Below are positions 8,926 through 17,350 of a stretch of 46,532 nt of DNA, in pieces. Position 1 is the first letter of the stretch. Each line of letters starts with the position of its first letter. The notes under the pieces were generated by a model that made no database searches, was not told the origin of the DNA, and saw nothing but the letters and a program-made list of their open reading frames with translations. The DNA comes from Thermoanaerobacterales bacterium. GTDB lineage: Bacteria > Actinomycetota > Acidimicrobiia > Acidimicrobiales > JACDCH01. The position numbers were made by a program, and so were the translations under genes. The stretch lies in contig PKRH01000008.1 in the NCBI GenBank assembly GCA_017577565.1, forward strand, positions 1 through 46,532. Reading direction: 5' to 3'.

Positions 8926-11153
8926 GACCGCACCTCCACCGTCTCGTCACCCGCCGCCGGCCCACCGTCCGGGCCGGGCGCGCCGCCGTCGCCCGCCCCA
9001 CCGGCCGCCTCGGCCCGCTCGGCGGCCACCGCCAGCACCTCCTCCGGCGGCGGCTCGTCGGCGTCCTCGACCCGGACGTCGGCCAGGAGGCTGGGCACCA
9101 CGATCCCCCGCCGGCGGGCGACGGCCCGCAGGGCGCCGTCCCGCAGGTCGGCCACGACGCCGCCGAGCCCGCCGGGGAACACGAGCAGGACGAGCAGCAG
9201 GCCCGCCCCGGTGGCGAGGAACTGCCACTCGGCGGGCAGGAAGAACTCGACGCCGCGGACGTAGGTGGCGCCGAGCAGCGCCCCGGGCAGCGACCCGAGG
9301 CCGCCGATGACGACCATCGTGAACAGCTCGAGGCTGCGCTGGGGCACGAAGGGCTCGGCGTTGAGGCCCTGCTGCTGGTGCACGTAGAGCGCCCCGGCCA
9401 CCGCGGCGAGGAAGCCGGAGAAGGCGAAGGCCGCCAGGCTCGTGCGGGTGGCGTCGACGCCGTAGGCCCGGGCGGCCCGCTCGTTCTCACGGATGGCGAT
9501 GAGCACCCGCCCGGTGCGGCTGCGCCGCAGCCCGACGACCATGAGCAGCGCCAGGCCGAGCACGGCGAGGCAGGCGTAGAACATCCCCGTCTCGCTGGTC
9601 AGCTCGATGCCGAGGATCGTGCCCCGGCCGATCCGCCGGCCCGGGAGGGCGTCGCCGAGCGACAGCTCCCAGCCCAGCAGCGCGACGTCGACCGTGCGGT
9701 TGAGCAGGAACGACGACACGAACAGCCCGAAGGCCAGCGTCGCCACGGCGAGGGTGAGCCCCCGCCGGCGCAGGGCCGGGTAGCCGACGACCACCGCGGC
9801 GACCGCGCCCACCAGCCCGGCGGCCAGGCCGGCCAGGGCCAGGTCCCAGCCCCGGTGGTCGGTCAGCGCGCCGCCGACGAACGCCCCCACCCCGACGAAG
9901 GCCATGTGGCCGAGGCTCACCTGCCCCGCCCAGCCGGTGAGCACGACGAGCGAGGCGGCGACGATGCCGAAGATCACGATGATGGTGGCCAGGTTCAGCC
10001 GGCTGGTCGTCAGCCAGGCGGGGAGGGTGAGCACGAAGACCGCCACCGCCGCCCAGATCCCGAGGCGGGCGCCGACGACCTCGGGGAGGCGCCGCATCTC
10101 GGCGGGCACGGGCCGCACCTCGCGGGTGGCCTGCCAGGTGGACGAGGCGTCGCTGTCGACCCGGGCCCCGATGCTGGCACGCCGGGTGGCCAGCAGGCCG
10201 ACGAGCACGATGACGAACAGGACGGCGTCGTTGTAGGCCGGGCGGTTGCCGGCCTGGAAGGTCATGGCCTGGTCGACGATGCCGAGGCCGATGGCGGCCG
10301 CGCCGATGGTCGTGAAGCGCTCGAAGCGCCCGAACACGCAGGCGGCCAGCGCCTGGACGAGGAACGTCGGGCCCAGCACCTCGCCGATCGGCAGGCCGAC
10401 GGCCCCCGCCCGCAGGTACATGGCCAGGAAGGCGAGGACCGAGGCGACGACCCACACGACCATGTGGAGCCGCTTGACCGGGATGCCGAGCGTGAAGGCC
10501 CGGTCGGCCCGTTCGGCGGCGCCCACGATGGCGACGCCGACGGTCGAGCGCTGGAGGAAGAGCGCCAGCAGGCCCAGGCAGACGGGGACGACGATCATCG
10601 TGAAGATGTCGTTGGCGTTGAAGGTCACGCCCCCGTAGACCCAGGTGGCGTCGAAGGGCTGGGGCAGCCGGGTGCCGAAGGACGTGTCGCCCCACGCCCG
10701 GGGCAGCAGCAGCCCGCCGCCGGCCAGCACCTGGGCGAGGCCGATGGTGGCCACGGTCAGCACGAGCCGTGGCGCCGTGAAGAACCGCCGGATGATCAGC
10801 CCCTCGACGAGCACGCCGAGCACGACGGCGGCGAGGAGCCCGGCGAGGAGGCCGAGCCAGTAGCTCCAGCCCCAGGCCACGACGAGCATGACGCCGAGGA
10901 CGGCCGGCAGCGCCCCGAGGTCGCCCTGGGCGAAGTTGACGATCCGGTTGGCCCGGTAGACGAGGGCGATGCCGAGGGCGATGAGCGCGATGCGTCCGCC
11001 GACGAGCGCCCCGTTGAGGACGATGCCCTTCGGCGCCGGGTAGAGGACCTGCTGGACGAGCACGAGCGCCACCAGCGGGGCGAGGAACCCGACGCGGCGA
11101 CGCAGGGCGCCGAGGTCCAGCTGGCGCGTGCGGTCGATGGCGGCGGTCGTCAA
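8922..11153 (-). CDS. branched-chain-amino-acid-type ABC permease, LivH-LivM fusion
   Basis: This 743-residue membrane protein has two Liv-type permease halves. The LivH-like half (about 20-330) carries the RIVNFAQGDLG signature at 70-80. The LivM-like half (about 365-670) carries GWAGQVSLGHMAFVGVGAF near 408-426 and the cytoplasmic AIRENERAARAYGVD coupling loop near 552-566, which normally contacts the ATPase. Residues 670-743 are a Pro/Glu/Gly-rich cytoplasmic tail. LivH and LivM are usually separate subunits, so this single chain would form the whole transmembrane channel. The start appears to be TTG, with AGGAGAG about 10 bases upstream and no better in-frame ATG nearby. It lies 44 bases after the TetR gene and overlaps the MFS-ATPase gene by 4 bases. 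Confidence 0.9.
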   Translation of the reverse strand: MTTAAIDRTRQLDLGALRRRVGFLAPLVALVLVQQVLYPAPKGIVLNGALVGGRIALIALGIALVYRANRIVNFAQGDLGALPAVLGVMLVVAWGWSYWLGLLAGLLAAVVLGVLVEGLIIRRFFTAPRLVLTVATIGLAQVLAGGGLLLPRAWGDTSFGTRLPQPFDATWVYGGVTFNANDIFTMIVVPVCLGLLALFLQRSTVGVAIVGAAERADRAFTLGIPVKRLHMVVWVVASVLAFLAMYLRAGAVGLPIGEVLGPTFLVQALAACVFGRFERFTTIGAAAIGLGIVDQAMTFQAGNRPAYNDAVLFVIVLVGLLATRRASIGARVDSDASSTWQATREVRPVPAEMRRLPEVVGARLGIWAAVAVFVLTLPAWLTTSRLNLATIIVIFGIVAASLVVLTGWAGQVSLGHMAFVGVGAFVGGALTDHRGWDLALAGLAAGLVGAVAAVVVGYPALRRRGLTLAVATLAFGLFVSSFLLNRTVDVALLGWELSLGDALPGRRIGRGTILGIELTSETGMFYACLAVLGLALLMVVGLRRSRTGRVLIAIRENERAARAYGVDATRTSLAAFAFSGFLAAVAGALYVHQQQGLNAEPFVPQRSLELFTMVVIGGLGSLPGALLGATYVRGVEFFLPAEWQFLATGAGLLLVLLVFPGGLGGVVADLRDGALRAVARRRGIVVPSLLADVRVEDADEPPPEEVLAVAAERAEAAGGAGDGGAPGPDGGPAAGDETVEVRS

Positions 11154-11197
11154 CGGTCGCTCTCTCCTGCTGTCGGCTGCGGTCTCCGTGCCCGCCG

Positions 11198-11980
11198 TCA
11201 GGCCGGGGGCCGGGGCGGCGGGGCGGTGCGGTCGGTGGTGGTCGGCTCGCCGGCGTCGCCGGCGGCGGTGGGCGCGGTGGCGGCGGCGGGGGCGGGGGTC
11301 GTGTCGTCGATGACCAGCGGTGCCCAGCTCGAGATCAGGGCGACGATCATGTCCCGGAGCTGGCGACGGGCCTCGTCCTGGCTGCGCCCCCGGTGGATGC
11401 GGAGGCCGTCCCAGGCGGCCGCCCCGGTGACGATGTCGAGGGCGTCGAGCAGGCGCCGCCGGCCGTCGCGGCCGTCGCCGGTGCCCCGGGCCTCGGCGGC
11501 CTCCAGCTCGGGCGCGAAGCAGGCGGCCAGCTCGGCGCGCAGGGCCTTGCGGCCGTTGGCCATGGCCCGCTGGATGGTGGGCGAGAACGGCTCCTGCAGC
11601 TGGGCGGCGCGGCGCACGCCCCCGCCCAGCTCGTGGAGCCGCACGCGGCGGTCGAGGAAGCGGTCGAGGCGCTCGGTGAACGGGCCCTCGGTGACGAGCG
11701 GCGGGAGCTGGGCGAGCAGGCGCTCGGTGTGGCGCTGGCCGGCGGCGACGAAGAGCGACTCGAGGTCGTCGAAGTGGACGTAGAGCGAGCGGAGCGAGAC
11801 GCCGGCCTCGGCGGCGATGTCCCGGGCCGTGGGCCGCAGGACGCCCCGGTCGTTGAGGGCGAGGAGCGCGTCGACGACGGCCTCCCGTGTGCGCGCCGCA
11901 CGCGAGACGCGGCCGTCGCGACGGGCACCACCCGCCGGTCCCCCCGGATCCGCGGGTGGTGTGACCGATGTCTCACCCAC
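11198..11980 (-). CDS. TetR family regulator of the Liv/MFS operon
   Basis: This 260-residue protein has an N-terminal TetR DNA-binding domain (about 28-75) with the helix-turn-helix TARDIAAEAGVSLRSLYVHFDD. A helical ligand-binding domain follows, then an Ala/Thr/Pro-rich tail from about 225 that is probably disordered. It is the first gene of the leftward transport operon and most likely controls it and itself. The start is GTG. Its promoter is well formed: TTGCAC (12016-12011), 17 bases, TACGGT (11993-11988), then 7 bases to the GTG, so the transcript is probably leaderless. A palindrome CACAC-G-GTGTG sits on the -35 end and spacer and is a good operator candidate. The effector is unknown, perhaps the transported substrate or its CoA ester. 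Confidence 0.88.
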   Translation of the reverse strand: MGETSVTPPADPGGPAGGARRDGRVSRAARTREAVVDALLALNDRGVLRPTARDIAAEAGVSLRSLYVHFDDLESLFVAAGQRHTERLLAQLPPLVTEGPFTERLDRFLDRRVRLHELGGGVRRAAQLQEPFSPTIQRAMANGRKALRAELAACFAPELEAAEARGTGDGRDGRRRLLDALDIVTGAAAWDGLRIHRGRSQDEARRQLRDMIVALISSWAPLVIDDTTPAPAAATAPTAAGDAGEPTTTDRTAPPPRPPA

Positions 11981-11987
11981 ACCCGGG

Positions 11988-12016
11988 ACCGTAGGGTTCT
12001 TTCACACGGTGTGCAA
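11988..12016 (-). promoter_or_regulatory. promoter and operator of the TetR/Liv operon
   Basis: Reading leftward: TTGCAC (12016-12011), a 17-base spacer, TACGGT (11993-11988), 7 bases, then the GTG start at 11980. An 11-base perfect inverted repeat CACACGGTGTG (12003-12013) overlaps the -35 box and spacer, where repressor binding would block polymerase. Confidence 0.6.
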
Positions 12017-12161
12017 CTCCCTTCCCCCAACTGTCATGAACATGTGCTCGGCTTCACGTTCGCCCGACACCACCGGCCCTCCCCCCCATCCGGCGTCCCC
12101 CACGCGCGCCCGTGCACCTGACGGACGCCGGGACGGTGGACCCGCCGAACGCCCCGGATCC

Positions 12162-12198
12162 TGACCGCTGGTCAAGTCCTGCGGGCGCCACCTAAGGT
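12162..12198 (+). promoter_or_regulatory. promoter and operator of the acyl-CoA dehydrogenase gene
   Basis: A 13-base perfect inverted repeat TGACC-GCT-GGTCA (12162-12174) covers the -35 region. TAAGGT (12193-12198) is a -10 box exactly 7 bases before the ATG at 12206, so the message is probably leaderless. The repeat differs from the one in the divergent TetR promoter, so a second regulator may act here. Confidence 0.5.
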
Positions 12199-12205
12199 CA
12201 CGGCC

Positions 12206-13399
12206 ATGAGCGACCCGATGTCCCTCGTCGCCGAGCGCGTCGACGCCCTGCTGTCCGAGCTCGACCCCCGCACCGCCGACCCGGTCGAGTTCCGCGGCCG
12301 CCAGTACGACCTGGGCCTGGCCTGGGTCCACTTCCCCGAGGGCTACGGGGGCCTCGGGCTCAAGCCGTCGCTGCAGCGCGAGGTCGACCGCCGCCTCGCC
12401 GCCGCCGGCGCCAAGCCGCCCACCTCCCGCCACTTCTTCGGCCTGACGATGGCCGGCCCGACCATCGTGACCAACGGCGACGAGCAGCTGAAGCAGCGCC
12501 TGCTCCGCCCGACCTTCACCGGCGAGGTCGCCTGGTGCCAGCTGTTCAGCGAGCCGGGCGCCGGCTCGGACCTGGCCGGTCTCGCCTGCCGGGCCGTGCG
12601 CGACGGCGACGAGTGGGTCATCACCGGCCAGAAGGTGTGGAACACGCTGGCCCACATCGCCGACCGCGGGATGCTCATCGCCCGCACCGACCCCGACGCC
12701 CCCAAGCACAAGGGCCTGACCTACTTCGCCCTCGACATGCACGCGCCGGGCGTCGAGGTCCGGCCGCTGCGGCAGATGACCGGCGAGGCCGAGTTCAACG
12801 AGGTGTACCTGACCGAGGTCCGGGTGCCCGACGCCGACCGCATCGGCGGCGTGGGCGAGGGCTGGCGGGTCGCCATGACGACCCTGATGAACGAGCGCAC
12901 GACCATCGGCGGGGGCGGCGGCCGGCCGACCCGGGGCTCGGGCGCGATCGCCGAGGCCGTGCGCATCTGGAAGGAGGAGGTCGCCCACAAGACCCCGGCG
13001 ATGCGCGACCGCCTCATGTCGCTGTGGATCGAGTCCGAGGTGCTCCGGCTGACCAACATCCGGGCCGCCCAGAACCGCAAGGCCGGCAACCCGGGGCCCG
13101 AGGGGTCGATCGCCAAGCTCAAGTTCGCCGAGGTCAACATGGCCATCTACGAGCTGTGCATCGACCTGCTGGGGGCGGACGGCCTGGTCGGCTTCGACTA
13201 CGAGATGCGCCGGGCCGAGAACCTCGGCCTCGTCGGCCCGCCGGGCAGCGCCCGCAAGATGTTCCTGCGGTCGCGGGCCAACTCGATCGAGGGCGGCACC
13301 TCCGAGATCCAGCGCAACATCCTGGGCGAGCGGGTGCTCGGCCTGCCGGGCGAGCCCCGCGTCGACAAGGACGTGCCCTGGTCGCAGGTGCCGCGCTGA
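12206..13399 (+). CDS. acyl-CoA dehydrogenase
   Basis: This 397-residue flavoprotein has the standard acyl-CoA dehydrogenase fold: an N-terminal helical domain, a central beta domain with the FSEPGAGSDLAGL signature (about 115-127) and WVITGQKVWNT, and a C-terminal helical domain. Near 361-371 it has IEGGTSEIQRN, where the Glu matches the catalytic base position of short/medium-chain enzymes. It should therefore be active in alpha,beta-dehydrogenation of an acyl-CoA using FAD and passing electrons to ETF. It stands alone, divergent from the Liv operon regulator and followed 45 bases later by an MFS gene with its own -10-like box. No Shine-Dalgarno sequence is seen; ATG is supported by the leaderless promoter. 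Substrate chain type cannot be told from sequence alone. Confidence 0.92.
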   Translation: MSDPMSLVAERVDALLSELDPRTADPVEFRGRQYDLGLAWVHFPEGYGGLGLKPSLQREVDRRLAAAGAKPPTSRHFFGLTMAGPTIVTNGDEQLKQRLLRPTFTGEVAWCQLFSEPGAGSDLAGLACRAVRDGDEWVITGQKVWNTLAHIADRGMLIARTDPDAPKHKGLTYFALDMHAPGVEVRPLRQMTGEAEFNEVYLTEVRVPDADRIGGVGEGWRVAMTTLMNERTTIGGGGGRPTRGSGAIAEAVRIWKEEVAHKTPAMRDRLMSLWIESEVLRLTNIRAAQNRKAGNPGPEGSIAKLKFAEVNMAIYELCIDLLGADGLVGFDYEMRRAENLGLVGPPGSARKMFLRSRANSIEGGTSEIQRNILGERVLGLPGEPRVDKDVPWSQVPR

Positions 13400-13444
13400 C
13401 GGGCCACCTCGGGCCGCCGGGGCCCACCGGGTAGACCGTCACCC

Positions 13445-14662
13445 ATGACCCGGCGCCGCCCGACCGCCTCGCCCCGCGCCGGGGCGGTCGCGGTGGTGTT
13501 CGTCGCCAACGGCCTGGGCGGCCCGAGCTTCCTGCCCCGGCTGCCCGAGCGCCAGGCGTCGCTCGGCCTCTCCGACGCCGGCCTCGGCGCGGTGCTCGTG
13601 GGCCTGGCGGTCGGCGCGCTGGCCGCCAGCCCCCTCGCCGGCCGGGCGGTCGAGCGGTTCGGCAGCCGTCGGGTCGTGCTGGCCGCCGCCGTGGGCCTGG
13701 GCGGCGCGCTCTGGACCGCCGGGGCCGCGCCGACGCCGGCCGCGCTGTTCGCCGCCCTCGCCGCGATCGGGGCGGCGGACGCGGCGATGGACATCGCCAT
13801 GAACGCCAACGGCGCCGCCTACGAGCGCCGGGCCGGCCGGTCGGTCATGCACCGGCTCCACGGCGCCTGGAGCCTCGGGTCGCTCGGCGCCGCCGGCCTC
13901 GCCGCCGCGGCGGCCGGGCTGGGCGTGCCCCTGACGGTGCAGCTGGCGGTCGTGGGCGCCGCGCTGGCCGCCGGGGTGGTGCTGGTGCGCGGCGGCCTCG
14001 TGGCCGACGACGGCGCCGCGGACCGGGCCCCGCCCGCCCCGACCCGTCGCGGGCCGGGCCGGTCCCGTCGCCCGGCCGTCGGGCCGCTGGTGGCGCTGGC
14101 CGTGGCCACGATGGGCGGGGCCGTCGTCGAGGGCGGCCCGTCGGACTGGTCGGCCATCCGCCTCGAGCGCCTGGGCACCGGCCCCGGCGTCGCCGCCCTC
14201 GGGTTCGCCGCCTTCACCGCCGGGATGCTCGCCGGCCGGCTCGTCGGCGACGCGGTCACCGACCGCGTCGGCGGCGTCGCCACGCTCCGCTGGGGCATGG
14301 CGCTGGCCGCCGCCGGGCTCCTGGTCGGGGCGGTCGTCGACCACCCGGCCCCCTTCGCCCTCGGCCTGCTCGTCGCCGGCGTGGGCGCCAGCGGCTTCTT
14401 CCCGCTCGCCTTCGCCGCGGCCGGCAACACCGCCGGCGTGGCGCCGGGCACGGGCGCGGCCACGGTGTCGCTCGCCGCCCGCCTCGGGTTCCTGGCCGAG
14501 CCGGTGATCGTGGGCGCGGTCGCCGAGCTCGTCGGGCTGCGGTGGGCCTTCGTGCTCGTCGCGGCGACGGCGGGGGCGCTGGCGCTCGCCGCCGGGCGCG
14601 TCCTGCGTCCGGGGGCCGGCCCGCCGCCGGCCCCCACCGTCGCCGACCTGCGCGAGTGCTGA
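13445..14662 (+). CDS. MFS transporter
   Basis: This 405-residue integral membrane protein of the major facilitator superfamily has about 12 hydrophobic segments and is unusually rich in Ala and Gly. The first loop carries a motif-A-like SPLAGRAVERFGSRR (about 62-76). The middle, DMAMDIAMNANG-like region and a charged Pro/Arg-rich central loop (about 195-215) separate the two six-helix halves. It resembles the FucP/YbjJ-type group of small-molecule carriers, but the substrate cannot be named. TAGACC (13432-13437) lies exactly 7 bases before the ATG, suggesting a leaderless transcript separate from the preceding gene. It converges on cysA. Confidence 0.85.
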   Translation: MTRRRPTASPRAGAVAVVFVANGLGGPSFLPRLPERQASLGLSDAGLGAVLVGLAVGALAASPLAGRAVERFGSRRVVLAAAVGLGGALWTAGAAPTPAALFAALAAIGAADAAMDIAMNANGAAYERRAGRSVMHRLHGAWSLGSLGAAGLAAAAAGLGVPLTVQLAVVGAALAAGVVLVRGGLVADDGAADRAPPAPTRRGPGRSRRPAVGPLVALAVATMGGAVVEGGPSDWSAIRLERLGTGPGVAALGFAAFTAGMLAGRLVGDAVTDRVGGVATLRWGMALAAAGLLVGAVVDHPAPFALGLLVAGVGASGFFPLAFAAAGNTAGVAPGTGAATVSLAARLGFLAEPVIVGAVAELVGLRWAFVLVAATAGALALAAGRVLRPGAGPPPAPTVADLREC

Positions 14663-14686
14663 CCGGGCGCGGCGCCCGCCGGGCGG

Positions 14687-15679
14687 TCAGGCGGTGACGA
14701 GGTCGTCGTCGGGTGCCGGGCCCGCGGCCGGCACCGTCGCGGCGCCGGCCACCGGGCGCACCCACACCGGCGTGCCGACCTCGACGCCGAGGGCCTGCAC
14801 CTGCGGCCGGGTGGCGGTCACGAGCACGACCTGGTCGGCGGTCGTCACGTCGATCCGCACCTCGAAGCCCACCCGCACCAGCCGGCTGATCGTGCCGGCG
14901 GTGGCGCCCTCGACCGGGCTCGTGTGCAGCTCGATGTCGTGCGGCCGGACGAGGTCGCCGCCGAGCTGGGTCACCGGCCCGAGGAAGCGCATGACGAAGT
15001 CGTCGGCCGGCGAGTCGTACAGCTCGTCGGGCGTGCCCACCTGCCGGACCCGGCCGGCGTCGATGACGACGATCTCGTCGGCGACCTCCAGCGCCTCCTC
15101 CTGGTCGTGGGTCACGAACACGGTCGTGACGTGCACCTCCTCGTGGAGCCGCCGGAGCCAGTCCCGCAGCTCCTTGCGGACCTTGGCGTCGAGGGCCCCG
15201 AAGGGCTCGTCGAGCAGCAGCACCCGGGGCTCGACCGCCAGGGCCCGGGCCAGCGCCATCCGCTGGCGCTGGCCGCCGGAGAGCTGGGAGGGCAGGCGGT
15301 CGGCGAACTGCTCCAGGTGCACGAGCTCGAGCAGCTCCTGCACGCGCCGGCGCACCTCGGCCTTGGGCCGGCGGCGGACCTCGAGGCCGAAGGCGATGTT
15401 GCGGGCGACGGTCAGGTGCTTGAAGGCGGCGTAGTGCTGGAAGACGAAGCCGACGTTGCGCTCCTGCGGGCGCAGGTGGGTGGCGTCGACGCCCTCGATC
15501 TCGACGGTGCCCGAGTCGGCCTGCTCCAGGCCCGCGACGACCCGCAGGAGCGTCGACTTGCCGCCGCCGCTCGGGCCGAGGAGGGCGGTGAGCTGGCCGG
15601 TCGGGATGCTGACCGACACGTCGTCGAGGGCGACGAAGTCGCCGAAGCGCTTGCTGACGTGCCTGACCTCGATGCTCAC
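14687..15679 (-). CDS. cysA: sulfate/thiosulfate ABC transporter ATP-binding protein CysA
   Basis: This 330-residue ATPase powers sulfate/thiosulfate import. Walker A GPSGGGKST lies at 35-43, the Q-loop in VFQHYAAFKHL near 79-89, the signature LSGGQRQRMALARAL at 133-147, Walker B VLLLDEPFGALD at 153-164, and the H-loop VTHDQEEA near 190. A C-terminal TOBE-like regulatory domain covers about 240-330. I place the start at the GTG of 15679, not further upstream. It overlaps the cysW stop by 4 bases (GTGA), is preceded by GGAGG, and begins right at the conserved SIEVRHVSKRF strand. It is the last gene of the cys operon. Confidence 0.92.
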   Translation of the reverse strand: MSIEVRHVSKRFGDFVALDDVSVSIPTGQLTALLGPSGGGKSTLLRVVAGLEQADSGTVEIEGVDATHLRPQERNVGFVFQHYAAFKHLTVARNIAFGLEVRRRPKAEVRRRVQELLELVHLEQFADRLPSQLSGGQRQRMALARALAVEPRVLLLDEPFGALDAKVRKELRDWLRRLHEEVHVTTVFVTHDQEEALEVADEIVVIDAGRVRQVGTPDELYDSPADDFVMRFLGPVTQLGGDLVRPHDIELHTSPVEGATAGTISRLVRVGFEVRIDVTTADQVVLVTATRPQVQALGVEVGTPVWVRPVAGAATVPAAGPAPDDDLVTA

Positions 15680-16509
15680 GGGCTCCTGCCTCCGGACTGG
15701 TCGGGACGGACGAGCGTCACGACGGCGATGCAGGCGACGGCCACGAGCGTGAGCAGGAACGCGGTGGCGTAGGCGCCGCCCTGGTCGAAGTTGAGGTACT
15801 TCTCCTCGACGACGAGCGTCGCCGTCCGGGTCCTGCCGGCGACGTTGCCCGAGACGATCTTGACCGCCCCGAACTCGCCGAGGGCGCGGGCGAGGCTGAG
15901 CGCCACGCCGTAGACGACGGCCCACCGGATCGACGGCAGGGTGATGCGCCGGAAGGTGGCCCAGGCGCCGGCGCCCAGGCTGTGGGCGGCCTCCTCCTGC
16001 TCGGTGCCGATCTCCTCGAGGACCGGGACGACCTCGCGCACCACGAGCGGCAGGGCCACGAACGTGGTGGCCATGACCATGCCGGGCGGGGCGAAGATCA
16101 CCTGCAGGCCGAGGTCCTCGAGCGTCGGGCCCAGCCAGCCGTCCCGGCCGCCGTAGACGAGCACGAGCGCGAGGCCGACGACGACCGGCGACACCGACAG
16201 CGGCAGGTCGACGAGCGCGCTGAGCAGCCGGCGGCCGGGGAACCGGTGGCGGACGAGCAGCAGCGAGATGCCGACGCCGAAGACCGTGTTGATGGCGACC
16301 GACGTCAGCGCCACCCCGGCGGTGAGCCGGAGCGCGTGCACGGTGTCGGGCTCCTCGAGGATGTCCCGGATGTTGGCGAGCCCGCCGTCGAGGGCGTTGC
16401 GGGCGACGAGGCCCACCGGCCAGGCGACGAGCAGCCCGAGGTAGGCGACGACGACCAGGCGCAGGGCCCAGCGCCCGAGCGGCGGCCGGCGGCGGGACCG
16501 GTCAGCCAC
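15676..16509 (-). CDS. cysW: sulfate ABC transporter permease CysW
   Basis: This 277-residue membrane protein has six or so hydrophobic segments and the permease coupling loop EEAAHSLGAGAWATFRRITLPSI near 170-192, which docks onto CysA. Conserved features of the sulfate permease pair include the FGVGISLLLVRHRFPGRRLL stretch and VSPVVVGLALVLVYG. Late in the chain, LGEFGAVKIVSGN is typical of CysW/CysT. The GTG start lies inside the end of cysT (8-base overlap) and the stop overlaps cysA, so all subunits are probably translationally coupled. It forms the transmembrane heterodimer with CysT. Confidence 0.92.
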   Translation of the reverse strand: MADRSRRRPPLGRWALRLVVVAYLGLLVAWPVGLVARNALDGGLANIRDILEEPDTVHALRLTAGVALTSVAINTVFGVGISLLLVRHRFPGRRLLSALVDLPLSVSPVVVGLALVLVYGGRDGWLGPTLEDLGLQVIFAPPGMVMATTFVALPLVVREVVPVLEEIGTEQEEAAHSLGAGAWATFRRITLPSIRWAVVYGVALSLARALGEFGAVKIVSGNVAGRTRTATLVVEEKYLNFDQGGAYATAFLLTLVAVACIAVVTLVRPDQSGGRSP

Positions 16510-17350
16510 GGCGCACCATCCGGCGCTGCAGCAGGTCGATGGCCGCGATGACGGCCAGCGACACCACGAGCAGGACGGTGGCCACCGAGGCGGCGGCCGG
16601 GAGGTCGTCGCTCTCGATGCTGGCGAGGATGCGGACCGAGGCGACCTCCGTCCGGAAGGGCAGGTTCCCCGACAGCAGCACGAGCGACCCGTACTCGCCC
16701 ATGCCGCGGGCGAAGGCCAGCGCGGCGCCGGCGGCGATCGCCGGGGTGATGGCGGGCAGCACGATGCGGCGGAAGATCGTGAGCCGGCCGGCGCCCAGCG
16801 ACGCCGCGGCCTCCTCGGCCTCGGGGTCGAGCTCGGCCAGCACCGGCTGCACGGTGCGGACGACGAACGGCGTCGTCACGAACAGCAGGGCGAGGAACAC
16901 CGCCGGCCGCCGGTTGGTGACGTCGACGCCGAGGGGGCCGTCGGGCCCGTAGAGCGACAGGAGCACGAGGCCGGCGACGATCGTCGGCAGGGCGAAGGGG
17001 ATGTCGATGAGCAGCTCGAGCAGGCGCTTGCCGGGGAACGAGTCGCGCACCAGCACCCAGGCGACGAGCGTGCCCATGACCACGTCGACGGCGGTCACGA
17101 GCAGCGCCTGGGTGACGGTGAGGCGGATGGCCGCCGCCGTCTGCTCGTTGGTGACGGCTCGCCAGAACCCGCCCCAGCCGCCCTCGGCGGTGGTGGCGGC
17201 GACCGCGGCCAGCGGGAGCAGCACGAGCAGGCTGAACCACACCAGCGCGACGCCCAGGCCGAGGCCGGACGCGGGCGTGAGCCCGCCGGGGTGGCGGGGC
17301 CGGCGTGCGGAGGTCGCCGGCCCCGCCCCGTCCAGGGCTGCCGCCGTCAC
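16502..17350 (-). CDS. cysT: sulfate ABC transporter permease CysT (CysU)
   Basis: This 282-residue inner-membrane permease carries the coupling loop EEAAASLGAGRLTIFRRIVLPAI near 176-198 and the conserved ELLIDIPFALPTIVAGLVLLSLYG stretch seen in sulfate permeases. GMGEYGSLVLLSGN matches the CysT/CysW substrate pathway helix. The N-terminal 25 residues are Ala/Arg/Pro-rich before the first membrane helix. The GTG start overlaps the cysP stop by 4 bases. Together with CysW and CysA it imports sulfate or thiosulfate delivered by the binding protein. Confidence 0.92.
   Translation of the reverse strand: MTAAALDGAGPATSARRPRHPGGLTPASGLGLGVALVWFSLLVLLPLAAVAATTAEGGWGGFWRAVTNEQTAAAIRLTVTQALLVTAVDVVMGTLVAWVLVRDSFPGKRLLELLIDIPFALPTIVAGLVLLSLYGPDGPLGVDVTNRRPAVFLALLFVTTPFVVRTVQPVLAELDPEAEEAAASLGAGRLTIFRRIVLPAITPAIAAGAALAFARGMGEYGSLVLLSGNLPFRTEVASVRILASIESDDLPAAASVATVLLVVSLAVIAAIDLLQRRMVRRG

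Noticed and set aside
5560..9490. Very long antisense open frames (for example 5560-9264 rightward and 5588-9490 leftward in another frame)
   Set aside because: They are Arg/Pro/Gly/Ala or Gln/His/Asp-rich shadows of GC-rich genes with no domains or proper starts; the 5677-8925 frame has full MFS and ABC motifs.
15680..15925. N-terminal extension of cysA by 82 residues
   Set aside because: The extra part is low-complexity Arg-rich shadow of cysW. The GTG at 15679 has a ribosome site, overlaps the cysW stop and begins at the conserved first strand.
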